Part shown: positions 1 through 7,846 of the stretch, piece by piece
Layout of the letters: each line of letters begins with the position of its first letter
Numbering within the stretch: position 1 is the stretch's first letter
From: Sphingomonas_E sp042693015
Lineage (GTDB): Bacteria > Pseudomonadota > Alphaproteobacteria > Sphingomonadales > Sphingomonadaceae
Reading direction: 5' to 3'
NCBI RefSeq assembly: GCF_042693015.1
Contig: NZ_CP170544.1
Location: 248,001-312,000, forward strand
DNA length: 64,000 nt
Notes under the pieces: generated by a model
Database searches by the model: none
Told to the model about the DNA's origin: nothing
Seen by the model: the letters and a program-made list of their open reading frames with translations, nothing else
Translations under genes and position numbers: made by a program

Positions 1-1
1 C

Positions 2-271
2 GTCGACGTCGTCGATGGCGATTGGCAGGCGGCGGGCGTGATCGTCCATGACCAGACCAACCATGGCCTGGCGCAGATGTTGATCGACTTCGCCCCAGGC
101 GAGGGCGGCCCGGTCGTGCTCGGCGTGATCTACAACCATCCGCGCCCGACCTTCGACCGCGCGGTGGTCGAGCAGAATGCGGCTGCCGCGGCGGGCAAGA
201 AGCCCGATCTGCAGAAGCTGATCTCCAAGGGCCAGACCTGGCAGGTGGAAAAGCAGCCGCACACGATGTGA
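2..271 (+). CDS. 2-oxoacid:ferredoxin oxidoreductase beta subunit, C-terminal end (partial)
   Basis: Only the last 89 codons are in the window; the frame is open from base 2 to the TGA at 269-271. The tail reads as the TPP-binding beta subunit of a KorAB/PorAB-type enzyme that oxidatively decarboxylates 2-oxoglutarate or a related 2-oxoacid to the acyl-CoA with ferredoxin as acceptor. The match is to the family's C-terminal pattern: a short basic/His-Asp stretch (VHDQTN), the conserved LGVIYNHPRPTF segment, and an ending like KGQTWQVEK. The TPP- and Fe-S-binding regions lie upstream of the window, so the substrate cannot be judged. A strong hairpin follows at once. Family assignment is from recalled motifs. 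Confidence 0.7.
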   Translation, partial: VDVVDGDWQAAGVIVHDQTNHGLAQMLIDFAPGEGGPVVLGVIYNHPRPTFDRAVVEQNAAAAAGKKPDLQKLISKGQTWQVEKQPHTM

Positions 272-276
272 CGGCG

Positions 277-305
277 ACGCCCGCGCCGGCCGACGGCGCG
301 GGCGT
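277..305. terminator. Hairpin between convergent genes
   Basis: A perfect 11-bp stem (ACGCCCGCGCC / GGCGCGGGCGT) with a 7-nt loop lies between the stop of the plus-strand oxidoreductase gene and the stop of the minus-strand lipoprotein gene. It could end transcription from both sides. There is no clear T-tract, so termination is inferred from position and stem strength. Confidence 0.55.
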
Positions 306-310
306 GTCGA

Positions 311-514
311 TCAATAGCTGCTGTTCTGGGGCACGTCCGGCTTGTTCGGCGGCGATTGGGTTTCAGGGCCCATCGTGTCGCCATTCTTGGTCGTGTGCTC
401 GGAGGTATCGCCCTGGGTGGCGGTCGGCGATGGCGCGCTCTCGCTTGGTGAAGACGCCCGACAGGCGGGTAGCACCAGCAGCGCCGTGATAGCCAGAAGC
501 GCATGCTTGATCAT
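311..514 (-). CDS. Small lipoprotein, Ser/Pro/Thr-rich (67 aa)
   Basis: The start at 514 is preceded by an excellent Shine-Dalgarno (AAGGAGGT on the minus strand); longer upstream readings of this frame lack one. The protein has a classic lipoprotein signal: MIKHALLAITALLVLPAC with lipobox LPAC at residues 15-18, so Cys18 would be acylated after signal peptidase II cleavage. The mature part (about 50 aa) is rich in Ser, Pro, Thr and Asn and looks disordered, with no recognisable domain. It is the last gene of a three-gene minus-strand group with another tiny lipoprotein and a two-TM membrane protein. Function unknown. Confidence 0.7.
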   Translation of the reverse strand: MIKHALLAITALLVLPACRASSPSESAPSPTATQGDTSEHTTKNGDTMGPETQSPPNKPDVPQNSSY

Positions 515-525
515 TGTCACCTCCT

Positions 526-687
526 TCAAAACGGGTTGGGTTGCGGGGGATCGGGCCTGTCGGGCGGAGTGGATGATGGACCGCTCGGTTCGGCCGGATA
601 GGGTGGCAGCTCCTTGGGCGGTGCCTTCTTCGCGCACCCCGCGAGGGAGATCAGCGCGATGGCCATGAGGATTTGCGCTCTGGTCAT
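526..687 (-). CDS. Small proline-rich lipoprotein (53 aa)
   Basis: Starts with ATG at 687 inside an ATGA overlap with the stop of the upstream gene, so it is probably translationally coupled to it. The N-terminus MTRAQILMAIALISLAGC is a lipoprotein signal with lipobox LAGC (residues 15-18). The mature peptide of about 36 residues is KKAPP-like and very rich in proline, with no domain. Such short Pro-rich lipoproteins are often entericidin-like or periplasmic tethers, but nothing here decides between these. The neighbouring gene 311-514 encodes a second tiny lipoprotein, which suggests a shared envelope role. Confidence 0.65.
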   Translation of the reverse strand: MTRAQILMAIALISLAGCAKKAPPKELPPYPAEPSGPSSTPPDRPDPPQPNPF

Positions 688-1379
688 TTGCCCGCTTTCT
701 TCTTTGGATTGACCGCGCCTTCCGTCTCCTCGGGCGCACAGGTTTCGCCGAGGTCGAGGAAGCTGCGTGCGGTCCACGTCATCTGCTCGCGGTTGAGCCA
801 GTCGGTACGGCGTTCGATCGCTGTCGCCACGCGCACCACCTTGGCGGTGCATTTGACCAGAAAGGTCGCGACCAGCAGGTCGGTCTCTTCCGGCTCGATA
901 CGGTGGTAGATTTCCCCGTCATATTCGCGGACCGGAAACCAGCGCAGTTCGGCTTCGTCGAAATAGGGATTGTCGGGCTCGCCGGGTTTCGATTTGAGCG
1001 CGGACCAGTAATCCTGGCCCTTCTTCGCCCACAGCGCTTCATAATCATAGACGCCGGGCTGGGCCATCTGGAGGGTGACGCGCGCATGTTTCAGCGTCAG
1101 CAACTGGGAGCCGAGATTCTTCAGCGATACATGGACTTCCACCGCGGCGAGGCCCGGTGAGACCTGCACGGCGTGCAGTTCCTGCGTCACATCCGCATGG
1201 GGCTGCGCCTTGCGTTCGATGAAATACCAGAAGGCAGCTAGGCCGAAGGCGCCGACAGCACAGATCGTCTGGAGCGTGCCGAACCATTTGCTGGCGCTGT
1301 CATGATTGCGCTTCGTGATCGCCAGCGCGACGATCAGATAGACGGCTGTCAGGCCGCCAATGATGACCAGTGCATTCAT
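684..1379 (-). CDS. Two-TM membrane protein of unknown function (231 aa)
   Basis: The start at 1379 (MNALVIIGG) is chosen because AGGAGG lies just upstream; the frame stays open further but runs into the divergent photolyase gene. Two hydrophobic helices are visible at about residues 4-21 and 35-53, followed by a soluble domain of about 175 residues rich in beta-type sequence, with many Trp, Tyr and Glu residues (for example AELRWFPVREYDGEIY) and a Lys-rich end. I recognise no family. The topology suggests a small inner-membrane anchor with an extracytoplasmic or cytoplasmic sensing domain. It heads the operon with the two small lipoproteins downstream. Confidence 0.7.
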   Translation of the reverse strand: MNALVIIGGLTAVYLIVALAITKRNHDSASKWFGTLQTICAVGAFGLAAFWYFIERKAQPHADVTQELHAVQVSPGLAAVEVHVSLKNLGSQLLTLKHARVTLQMAQPGVYDYEALWAKKGQDYWSALKSKPGEPDNPYFDEAELRWFPVREYDGEIYHRIEPEETDLLVATFLVKCTAKVVRVATAIERRTDWLNREQMTWTARSFLDLGETCAPEETEGAVNPKKKAGK

Positions 1380-1509
1380 GCCCGCCTCCTGCCTCGTGGC
1401 CGCCCTCCCCAGGGCAGCCTTCGACTCAGGACCCGCTTTTCCGCGACTATGCCATGAATTTGGCGGTGGGGCACTGGAACAGTGCGCAGCGGGGCGCGTA
1501 TCGGTCGGC

Positions 1510-2883
1510 ATGGCCGCACCCGTCATCCTCTGGTTCCGTCAGGATATGCGACTTTCCGATCAGCGTGCACTTGCCGCCGCGACGGCGGAGGGGCCGGTCG
1601 TTCCGCTTTATGTGCTGGATGATGACGGCGCCGGGCGCTGGGCGATAGGATCGGCACAGCGCTGGTGGCTGCACCACAGCCTGACGGCGCTGGGTGAAGC
1701 GCTGGCGGCAAAGGGCGCTCGCCTGATCCTGCGGCGGGGCGATGCGGTGGACGAGGTTGCTCGGCTGGCGCGCGAGGTGGGGGCGGAACGTGTCCACGCC
1801 ATCCGCCATCACGAACCCTGGTGGCAGCAGGCGGAGAGCGAACTGGGCCGGCAGGTTGATCTGGTGCTGCATGACGGCGCGACATTGGCGCCGCCCGATC
1901 ATGTGCGGACGGGCGGCGGCGGGCGATACCGGATCTTCACGCCGTTCTGGCGGGCGCTGAAAGAGCAGATGCCACCGGAGCTTCCCGTGCGGGCGCCGGC
2001 TTCGATCGAGGGTGTTGGCGAGCACATCCAGAGTGACCGGCTGGCGGACTGGGATCTACTGCCGACGCGGCCGGACTGGGCTGCGGGCTTCGCAGACCAT
2101 TGGAGGCCGGGGGAGGAAGGCGCCAAGGCCGCACTCAGGCGCTTCCTGCCGCATGTCGTGGACTATGACGAGGCGCGGAACCTGCCGTCGATCACGGGAT
2201 CGTCGCGGCTGTCGCCGCATCTCCATTTCGGGGAAATTTCGCCGGCGACGGTGTGGCACCATGTCGCGAAGCAAGCGGGTGCGAAGGCCGAACCCTTCCT
2301 GCGCGAAGTCGGCTGGCGGGATTTCACCGCGAACATCGTCGATCTGCTGCCATCCTATGGCCGCCGCAACGGGCGCGAGGCGTGGGATGGTTTCCCGTGG
2401 CGCCAGTCCGAGGCGGATTTCACCGCCTGGACCAAAGGCCGCACCGGCTATCCGATCGTCGATGCGGGGATGCGCGAATTGTGGGCGATGGGCTGGATGC
2501 ACAATCGCGTGCGGATGATTGTCGCGTCCTTCCTGACCAAGCATCTGCTGATCGACTGGCGGCGCGGCGAGCGCTGGTTCTGGGATACTTTGGTCGATGC
2601 CGATTACGGCAATAATGCCGTCAACTGGCAGTGGGTGGCGGGGACGGGAATCGATTCCAACCCGTTCGGGCGGATCATGGCGCCTTTGTCGCAGTCCGCG
2701 AAATTCGACGCGGCCGGCTATATCCGCCGCTGGGTGCCGGAACCGGCCGACCTGCCCGAACCCGCGATCCATGATCCGCACGAAGCGGGCTGCGCGCCCG
2801 CAAGCTACCCGCTTAAGCTGATCGGCCATCGCGAGGGACGGGAGCGCGCGCTGGCGGCCGCCAAAGGGCATGGCCGGCAATGA
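1510..2883 (+). CDS. phrB: Deoxyribodipyrimidine photolyase (class I CPD photolyase)
   Basis: Light-driven repair of cyclobutane pyrimidine dimers using FADH- and an antenna cofactor. At 457 residues from the ATG at 1510 it has the family's normal length. The N-terminal Rossmann domain begins APVILWFRQDMRLSDQRAL, the usual photolyase opening. The C-terminal FAD-binding helical domain carries the expected signatures: LSPHLHFGEISP, REVGWRDF, RTGYPIVDAGMRELWAMGWMHNR, DYGNNAVNWQWVAGTG and FNP-like SNPFGRIMAP. The first in-frame ATG (1360) would add 50 residues overlapping the divergent gene and is not supported. No strong Shine-Dalgarno precedes 1510, so the exact start is less certain than the identity. 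Confidence 0.95.
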   Translation: MAAPVILWFRQDMRLSDQRALAAATAEGPVVPLYVLDDDGAGRWAIGSAQRWWLHHSLTALGEALAAKGARLILRRGDAVDEVARLAREVGAERVHAIRHHEPWWQQAESELGRQVDLVLHDGATLAPPDHVRTGGGGRYRIFTPFWRALKEQMPPELPVRAPASIEGVGEHIQSDRLADWDLLPTRPDWAAGFADHWRPGEEGAKAALRRFLPHVVDYDEARNLPSITGSSRLSPHLHFGEISPATVWHHVAKQAGAKAEPFLREVGWRDFTANIVDLLPSYGRRNGREAWDGFPWRQSEADFTAWTKGRTGYPIVDAGMRELWAMGWMHNRVRMIVASFLTKHLLIDWRRGERWFWDTLVDADYGNNAVNWQWVAGTGIDSNPFGRIMAPLSQSAKFDAAGYIRRWVPEPADLPEPAIHDPHEAGCAPASYPLKLIGHREGRERALAAAKGHGRQ

Positions 2884-2955
2884 TTTGAGTGGGCTTCAAG
2901 CCGATTGCATCGCGTCCGCCTTCGTCGCACATGCGCGACATTGGCGAGAGGGACG

Positions 2956-4230
2956 ATGAACGCTGAACGACCATATCGGGGCCGCCATCTGGTGACGGCC
3001 GATCGCGGATTCGCAACGGGGGCGGGGCTGTGGTCACGATTGCTGGCGCCCGGCTTTCGGCGAGTGCTCGACCGGATCGACGCGGGGCTGGAATCGGGCG
3101 CGATTGACGCGACCTTGCCCGATGGCACGCGCCGGCTGATCGGCGGCCATGCCGACGGCCCGGTGCCGATCGTCGAACTGCGGAGCTGGCGTGCCTTGGT
3201 GCGGCTGATGACGAGCGGATCGGTCGGCTGGTATCGCGGCTGGGCGGAGGGCGAATGGACGAGCCCCGATCCGGTGCCGTTGTTCGATCTGTTCATGCGC
3301 AACCGCATTTCGCTGGGCGAGGCGGCGCGGGCGCGGGGCCTCAACCGTATCGTCAACCGCGTGAAGCATGCGCTGCGCCACAACAGCAAGGCGGGGTCGC
3401 GCCGCAACATCGAGTTCCATTACGACCTGGGCAATGATTTCTACGCCGCCTGGCTCGACAGGACGATGACTTATTCGAGCGCGCGTTTCGCCGAGCCGAT
3501 CACCGTCGCCGAGCCGCTGGAGCAGGCGCAGGAACGCAAGGTGCGGATGCTGCTCGACGGGCTGGAGCTGAAGCCGGGCGAGCGGTTGCTGGAGATCGGC
3601 TGCGGCTGGGGTGGCCTGGCCGAGATCGCCGCGCGGGATTATGGCGTTCACGTCACCGGCATCACCTTGTCCGTCGAACAGAAGGCCTGGGCCGAGGCGC
3701 GAATCGCGGCAGCGGGGCTTTCCGATCGGGTCGAATTCCGGCTGGTCGATTATCGCGACGTGCAGGGCTGCTTCGACGCGGTGGCCAGCGTCGAGATGGT
3801 GGAGGCGGTGGGGGAGGCCTATTGGGCGGCCTATATGGAGGCGATCGCCCGCGCGCTGAAGCCGGGGGGCCGCGCCGCCATCCAGTTCATCGACATCGAT
3901 GACGCGATCTTCGCCGACTATGCGGAGAGCGCGGATTTCATCCAGACCTATATCTTCCCCGGCGGGATGTTGATTTCCGACAGTCGATTCCGCGCGGCGG
4001 CGGAGAAGGCCGGGCTAGCCTGGGGAGCGGTCGATCGCTTCGGGCTGCATTATGCCGAAACGCTGCGGCGCTGGCGCGAAAGCTTCGATCGCGCGGCGGC
4101 GGTGAACCAGTTGCCGGCCGGTTTCGATGAAAACTTCGTGCGGCTGTGGCGCTATTATCTGATGTATTGCGAAGGCGGTTTTCGCGGTCAGGGCATCGAT
4201 GTCGCGCAGGTGACGCTCATGCGACGCTGA
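2956..4230 (+). CDS. cfa: Cyclopropane-fatty-acyl-phospholipid synthase family methyltransferase
   Basis: A SAM-dependent enzyme of the Mycolic_acid/CFA synthase family (424 aa), expected to transfer a methylene group to the double bond of an unsaturated phospholipid acyl chain at the membrane. The N-terminal 130 residues form the CFA-synthase lipid-binding region; then come the family block FHYDLGNDFYAAWLDRTMTYS, the SAM-binding motif LLEIGCGWGGLAE (about residue 210-223), and YIFPGGML plus HYAETLRRWRE near the end. The start at 2956 follows a GAGAGGGA ribosome site. It lies 72 nt after the photolyase gene in the same direction, so both may share a stress-related transcript. Some homologues methylate other lipids, so the exact product is inferred. 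Confidence 0.88.
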   Translation: MNAERPYRGRHLVTADRGFATGAGLWSRLLAPGFRRVLDRIDAGLESGAIDATLPDGTRRLIGGHADGPVPIVELRSWRALVRLMTSGSVGWYRGWAEGEWTSPDPVPLFDLFMRNRISLGEAARARGLNRIVNRVKHALRHNSKAGSRRNIEFHYDLGNDFYAAWLDRTMTYSSARFAEPITVAEPLEQAQERKVRMLLDGLELKPGERLLEIGCGWGGLAEIAARDYGVHVTGITLSVEQKAWAEARIAAAGLSDRVEFRLVDYRDVQGCFDAVASVEMVEAVGEAYWAAYMEAIARALKPGGRAAIQFIDIDDAIFADYAESADFIQTYIFPGGMLISDSRFRAAAEKAGLAWGAVDRFGLHYAETLRRWRESFDRAAAVNQLPAGFDENFVRLWRYYLMYCEGGFRGQGIDVAQVTLMRR

Positions 4231-4307
4231 ATTGTAGCTTTTTGTCGTTTCGGAACCGCAAGCTCCGCCATATGTTCCTCATTCCGAACCCAGAAGGGGA
4301 GACGATG

Positions 4308-4799
4308 ATGGCCGACACACCGACCGGAGATACGGCAGCCGCCAAGCCGAAGGCGCCCGCCAAGCCGCGAACGACAGCCAAGCGCGCTGCGCCCAAGGCC
4401 GCGACCGCGGCGAAGCCCAAGGCGGCGGCCAAGCCGAAGACGCCCGCCAAACCGAAGACGGCGGCCGCGAAGCCGGCGGCGACCGCGCGCGCCAAGGCCG
4501 CGATCAGCAAGGCCGAGAAGGATGTGAGCGCGCTGGCGAAGTCGGCTTCGACCAAGGCCAAGGCGACGGCGAAGAAGGCAAAGGACAAGTTGCCGCCCGC
4601 AACGCCGCGTAATGTCGCGATCGGTGCCGGCGCTGCTGTGGCCGTGGTGGGGGCGGCGCTTGCCGCCACCGTCGGGCGCAAGCGCATCGCCAAGGCTTCG
4701 GAGGATCTGGTCGAATCGGTGAAGAAGCAGTTCGCCAAGACCCGCGCTAAGAAGGCGCCGCCCTCGACCACGCCGCCTGCGGACGGCGGCGCGGCCTGA
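4308..4799 (+). CDS. Histone-H1-like Ala/Lys/Pro-rich protein with one TM segment
   Basis: The start is one of two adjacent ATGs (4305 or 4308) after AGAAGGGGA. The first 110 residues are almost entirely Ala, Lys, Pro and Thr in KPKA/AAKP repeats, like the C-terminal tail of histone H1 and of bacterial Hc1/AlgP-type proteins, and would bind polyanions such as DNA or polyphosphate. Unusually, a hydrophobic helix follows (about residues 120-138, VAIGAGAAVAVVGAALAAT), then a basic amphipathic stretch and a Pro/Gly tail. This arrangement suggests a membrane-attached polyanion-binding protein. Low-complexity sequence prevents a firmer call. Confidence 0.7.
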   Translation: MADTPTGDTAAAKPKAPAKPRTTAKRAAPKAATAAKPKAAAKPKTPAKPKTAAAKPAATARAKAAISKAEKDVSALAKSASTKAKATAKKAKDKLPPATPRNVAIGAGAAVAVVGAALAATVGRKRIAKASEDLVESVKKQFAKTRAKKAPPSTTPPADGGAA

Positions 4800-4811
4800 T
4801 CCAGTGCCATG

Positions 4812-4828
4812 CGTCCCGCGCCGGGACG
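4812..4828 (+). terminator. Short hairpin after the histone-like gene
   Basis: A 6-bp stem CGTCCC/GGGACG with a 5-nt loop begins 12 nt after the stop codon of the histone-like gene. No T-run follows, so it is only a possible terminator or mRNA 3' end. Confidence 0.35.
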
Positions 4829-4885
4829 GCTGTTAACCCATTCTGGCGCGGGACAAAATGCTTAGCGGGGCGTTAAGCCTTGCCT

Positions 4886-5050
4886 ATGATCGAGTCGCAA
4901 ACCCGACATGCATTGCCGTCCGCCAGCGTGCGGAGACGGCTGCGATTCGTTCTGGCCCATGCCGCACCGACGAAGCGGGCGGAGGATATCCGCCTGTTCG
5001 CGATAACCTTTGTCGCGGGCTTCCTGTTCTTCTCGATCTTCCTTGCCTGA
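4886..5050 (+). CDS. Small membrane protein (54 aa)
   Basis: A short frame from ATG 4886 to TGA 5048-5050 encodes a basic N-terminal half (SVRRRLRFVLAHAAPTKRAE) and a single C-terminal hydrophobic helix of about 18 residues (FAITFVAGFLFFSIFLA) ending exactly at the stop. The codon pattern (G/C at third positions, alternate frames poorer) and the clean helix look like a real small tail-anchored protein. No strong Shine-Dalgarno is visible, which lowers confidence. Function unknown. Confidence 0.6.
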   Translation: MIESQTRHALPSASVRRRLRFVLAHAAPTKRAEDIRLFAITFVAGFLFFSIFLA

Positions 5051-5063
5051 CCATTTGACTAGA

Positions 5064-5119
5064 GCCTGATTCACGCTTCCGGTGGAAGCGCATGGCGCTT
5101 CCCCCTCGAACGATCAGGC
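5064..5119. repeat. Nested palindromic element
   Basis: An outer inverted repeat GCCTGAT/ATCAGGC (5064-5070 and 5113-5119) encloses a perfect hairpin CGCTTCC-ggt-GGAAGCG (5074-5090). It lies between the small membrane protein and the 3' end of the minus-strand transporter gene and may act as a terminator for either. The layout resembles dispersed intergenic palindromes of alphaproteobacteria. Confidence 0.5.
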
Positions 5120-5128
5120 GCTGGGCGA

Positions 5129-6421
5129 TCAGTCGCAGGCCTTGTGGAGCTTCCACGCCAACCAGGCGGCGACGACACACATCATGGCGACCAGCAGCAG
5201 GGTCTGCACGACGGTGACGCCCATTGCGGTGATCCCCATGATCGCCAGCGAACCGATCACCATCGCACCCGAATTGACGATGTTGTTGGCGGCCACCGTG
5301 CGTGCCGTCTGGTCCTTGGCGACGGTGGTCGTCAGGAAGGCGTAGAGCGGCACCACGAACATGCCGCCGCTGACGGCCACGGCGAACAGCGCCGAATAGA
5401 CCTCGATCGCGCCGGGGTGGTGGGCAAATTCCCAGAAATTGTAGAGCTGGCCGTCGGGTAGGCCCTGCCAGCCGCTGGCGACATGGAACATGAACAGGAC
5501 TGCGATTCCCATCCCGATCACCGAAGCAGGGGCGTAGCGGGCCGAGACGTGCGCGCCGAGGAGGCGGTTGATCAGCACCGATCCGATGGCGACGCCGACC
5601 GAGAAGATGCCGAGGAACAGGCTGGCCACGGTCTCGTCGGCGGTGAAGACATTCTTCACGAGCGGCGGAAAGATAACGATCAGCACCGATCCGATCGCCC
5701 AGAAGAAGCTGATCGCGCAGATCGCCAAGAACAGCCGCGGAATGTGCATCGTCGCGGAGACCAGGCGGATCGACGATCGGACGATGTGGAAATCCAGTGG
5801 CGGCGTTTCGCCCATCGGCGGCGCCGGCGGCACCTGGCGACCCGCGAGCCAGCCGAGCGCCGCGAGGCCGATGACGGTGGCGGCGATCGCGGTTTCATCC
5901 CGGCTCATCAGCCCGGCGAGAATCGTGCCGGCGAGGATCGCGATATAGGTGCCGGCCTCGACCAGACCGGTGCCGCCCAACACCTCATCCTCCTCCAGAT
6001 GCTGCGGCAGGATCGCATATTTGATCGGGCCGAAGAATGTGGAGTGAATGCCCATTGCCAGCACCGCGGCCAGCATCAGCGGGATCGCCCAGGTTTGGCT
6101 GACCGAGGAAAGAAGGAGACCGGCGGCGCCCACCAGCATGATCCCGATCTCGGCCGTTTTCACCAGCCGGATGATCTTCGCCTTGTCGCGGGTATCGGCG
6201 AGCTGGCCGGAAAGGGCGGAAAGCAGGAAGAAGGGGAGGATGAAGAGGCCGGTGGCGATCGCGTTGAACCAGGCTTCGACGCGGGGATCGGAATAGACCT
6301 CGTAGGTGACGAACAGCACCATTGCGGTCTTGAACAGGTTATCGTTGAAAGCCCCCAGGAACTGGGTGACGAACAGCGGCAGGAACCGCCTTCGGGCAAG
6401 AAGCCTTATCGATGCATGCAT
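5129..6421 (-). CDS. LplT-like MFS transporter (lysophospholipid transporter family)
   Basis: A 12-TM major facilitator of 430 residues. The N-terminus FLPLFVTQFLGAFNDNLFKTAM is the hallmark of the LplT family, which flips lysophospholipids across the inner membrane, and of the MFS half of fused Aas proteins. Other family pieces are SGQLADTRDKAKIIR and FFGPIKYAILPQHL. Start 6421 (MHASIRLL) is chosen because family proteins begin just before this motif; a 34-residue upstream extension in the same frame is poorly compositioned. No acyltransferase or acyl-ACP synthetase gene adjoins it, so the partner enzyme is elsewhere or the substrate differs. Confidence 0.82.
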   Translation of the reverse strand: MHASIRLLARRRFLPLFVTQFLGAFNDNLFKTAMVLFVTYEVYSDPRVEAWFNAIATGLFILPFFLLSALSGQLADTRDKAKIIRLVKTAEIGIMLVGAAGLLLSSVSQTWAIPLMLAAVLAMGIHSTFFGPIKYAILPQHLEEDEVLGGTGLVEAGTYIAILAGTILAGLMSRDETAIAATVIGLAALGWLAGRQVPPAPPMGETPPLDFHIVRSSIRLVSATMHIPRLFLAICAISFFWAIGSVLIVIFPPLVKNVFTADETVASLFLGIFSVGVAIGSVLINRLLGAHVSARYAPASVIGMGIAVLFMFHVASGWQGLPDGQLYNFWEFAHHPGAIEVYSALFAVAVSGGMFVVPLYAFLTTTVAKDQTARTVAANNIVNSGAMVIGSLAIMGITAMGVTVVQTLLLVAMMCVVAAWLAWKLHKACD

Positions 6422-6564
6422 ACTGAACGCGGTTCGCCTTGTTCTTATCGCGGGGTTGCATAGCCCATGGATATGACAGGACCAAGCTTTGTCCGCCGAC
6501 ATCGCCCGATCGGTTGATCGCACTCCCCAAGCCTTGCAAAGCGCGCTAAGACGGGTGCGAAATC

Positions 6565-7113
6565 ATGCTGACCTTGCCCAATATCCTCACGCTTTCGCGT
6601 ATTTTAGCGGTGCCGATCCTGGTGTTCCTGCTGTGGCGCCCGGGCTGGTATGATTATGCGCTCTGCTTCGGCCTTTATGTGCTGATGGGCGTGACCGATT
6701 ATTTCGACGGCTATGTCGCGCGTGCCCGCGGCACCGTTTCCAAGCTCGGCGTCTTCCTCGATCCCATCGCAGACAAGATCATGGTCGCGGCGGTGATCGT
6801 GATGCTGATCTTCACCGGCGACATCAAGAATTATGCCGTCATCGCCGCGCTGATCATCCTGTTGCGGGAGATCGCAGTGTCGGGCCTGCGCGAATTCCTG
6901 GCCGACCTGCGCGTTTCGATGCCGGTGAGCCAGCTCGCCAAATGGAAAACGACGTTCCAGCTCGTCTCGCTCGGCGGACTGATCCTGGCTGGCGCGGTGC
7001 CGCAATGGCCCCTGGTGCACAGCGCCAGCCTGTTCTGCCTGTGGGCCGCGGCGGCGCTGACCTTGATCACCGGCTGGGATTATCTGCGCGTCGGCCTGAA
7101 GCATATGGATTGA
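6565..7113 (+). CDS. pgsA: CDP-diacylglycerol--glycerol-3-phosphate 3-phosphatidyltransferase
   Basis: Membrane enzyme making phosphatidylglycerol phosphate from CDP-diacylglycerol and glycerol 3-phosphate. The 182-residue protein has the usual length, begins LPNILTLSRI, and shows the complete CDP-alcohol phosphatidyltransferase motif D48-G49-x2-A52-R53-x8-G62-x3-D66-x3-D70, which binds the metal and the CDP moiety. Several TM helices surround it. It ends eight bases before moaD in the same direction, so pgsA-moaD-moaE-sigma factor-anti-sigma factor may be one transcript. Confidence 0.96.
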   Translation: MLTLPNILTLSRILAVPILVFLLWRPGWYDYALCFGLYVLMGVTDYFDGYVARARGTVSKLGVFLDPIADKIMVAAVIVMLIFTGDIKNYAVIAALIILLREIAVSGLREFLADLRVSMPVSQLAKWKTTFQLVSLGGLILAGAVPQWPLVHSASLFCLWAAAALTLITGWDYLRVGLKHMD

Positions 7114-7118
7114 GTGCG

Positions 7119-7391
7119 GTGGCGATCGAGCTGATCTATTTCGCCTGGGTGCGCGAAGCCATCGGCAAGGATGGCGAGAGTGTGTCGCCGCCGGCAGAGG
7201 TGGTGACGATCGCCGATCTGGTCCGCTGGCTCTCCGCGCTATCGCCCGGCTATTCCGAGGCCTTTGCCGAACCGGACAGGCTGCGTGCGGCGATCGACCA
7301 GGATTTCGTCGCCTTCGATGCGGCCATCACCGGCGCGCGGGAGATCGCGATCTTTCCACCGGTGACGGGTGGATCGGGGATTGGCGGATGA
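7119..7391 (+). CDS. moaD: Molybdopterin synthase small subunit
   Basis: Ubiquitin-fold sulfur carrier of molybdenum cofactor synthesis. The 90-residue protein ends in the obligatory Gly-Gly (SGIGG) that is thiocarboxylated and donates sulfur to MoaE. It opens IELIYFAWVREAIG, typical of the family, and includes the FPPVTGG C-terminal strand. Start is taken as GTG 7119; a TTG at 7110 overlapping the pgsA stop is an alternative. It overlaps moaE by 4 nt, as expected for two subunits of one complex. Confidence 0.92.
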   Translation: MAIELIYFAWVREAIGKDGESVSPPAEVVTIADLVRWLSALSPGYSEAFAEPDRLRAAIDQDFVAFDAAITGAREIAIFPPVTGGSGIGG

Positions 7392-7846
7392 GAGACATCC
7401 GCGTCCAGCAGGAGGCTTTCGATCCGGGCGCGGAACTGGCCCGGCTGGAGGCGCTGGGTGGCGGTGCGGTGGCGAGTTTCACGGGCCTCGTGCGGGCAGA
7501 CGGCGGCCTCGTCGAAATGACGCTGGAGCATTATCCGGCGATGACGGCGCGGGCGATGGAGCGGATCGCGGTGGAAGCGGAGGCGCGCTGGCCGCTGATA
7601 GGGCTTACGCTGATCCACCGTCACGGCCCGTTGCAGCCGGGCGATCGGATCGTGTTCGTCGGCACGGCTTCGTCGCATCGTGCCGCAGCGCTCGAATCCT
7701 GCGCATTCCTGATTGACTGGCTGAAGACGGCGGCCCCGTTCTGGAAACGGGAAAGCTTCGCCGACGGGCGCCAGACCTGGGTCGAACCCCGCAAAGCCGA
7801 CGACGTGGCGGCGTCGCGCTGGCAGCAGAATAGGGAGACGGCATGA
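7388..7846 (+). CDS. moaE: Molybdopterin synthase catalytic subunit
   Basis: MoaE converts precursor Z (cyclic pyranopterin monophosphate) to molybdopterin using MoaD thiocarboxylate. Family signatures are present: FTGLVR near residue 30, LEHYPAMT, RHGPLQPGD, VGTASSHRAAA and the C-terminal DWLKTAAPFWKRE containing the catalytic Lys region. Length (152 aa) is normal. Its ATG lies within the moaD stop (4-nt overlap), and its own stop overlaps the sigma-factor start by 4 nt, so the four genes are tightly coupled. Confidence 0.95.
   Translation: MRDIRVQQEAFDPGAELARLEALGGGAVASFTGLVRADGGLVEMTLEHYPAMTARAMERIAVEAEARWPLIGLTLIHRHGPLQPGDRIVFVGTASSHRAAALESCAFLIDWLKTAAPFWKRESFADGRQTWVEPRKADDVAASRWQQNRETA

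Noticed and set aside
4886..5058. A 66-codon frame beginning 4858 that overlaps the small membrane protein.
   Set aside because: Its sequence is Arg/Pro/Cys-rich without a helix, whereas the other frame gives a clean TM protein.
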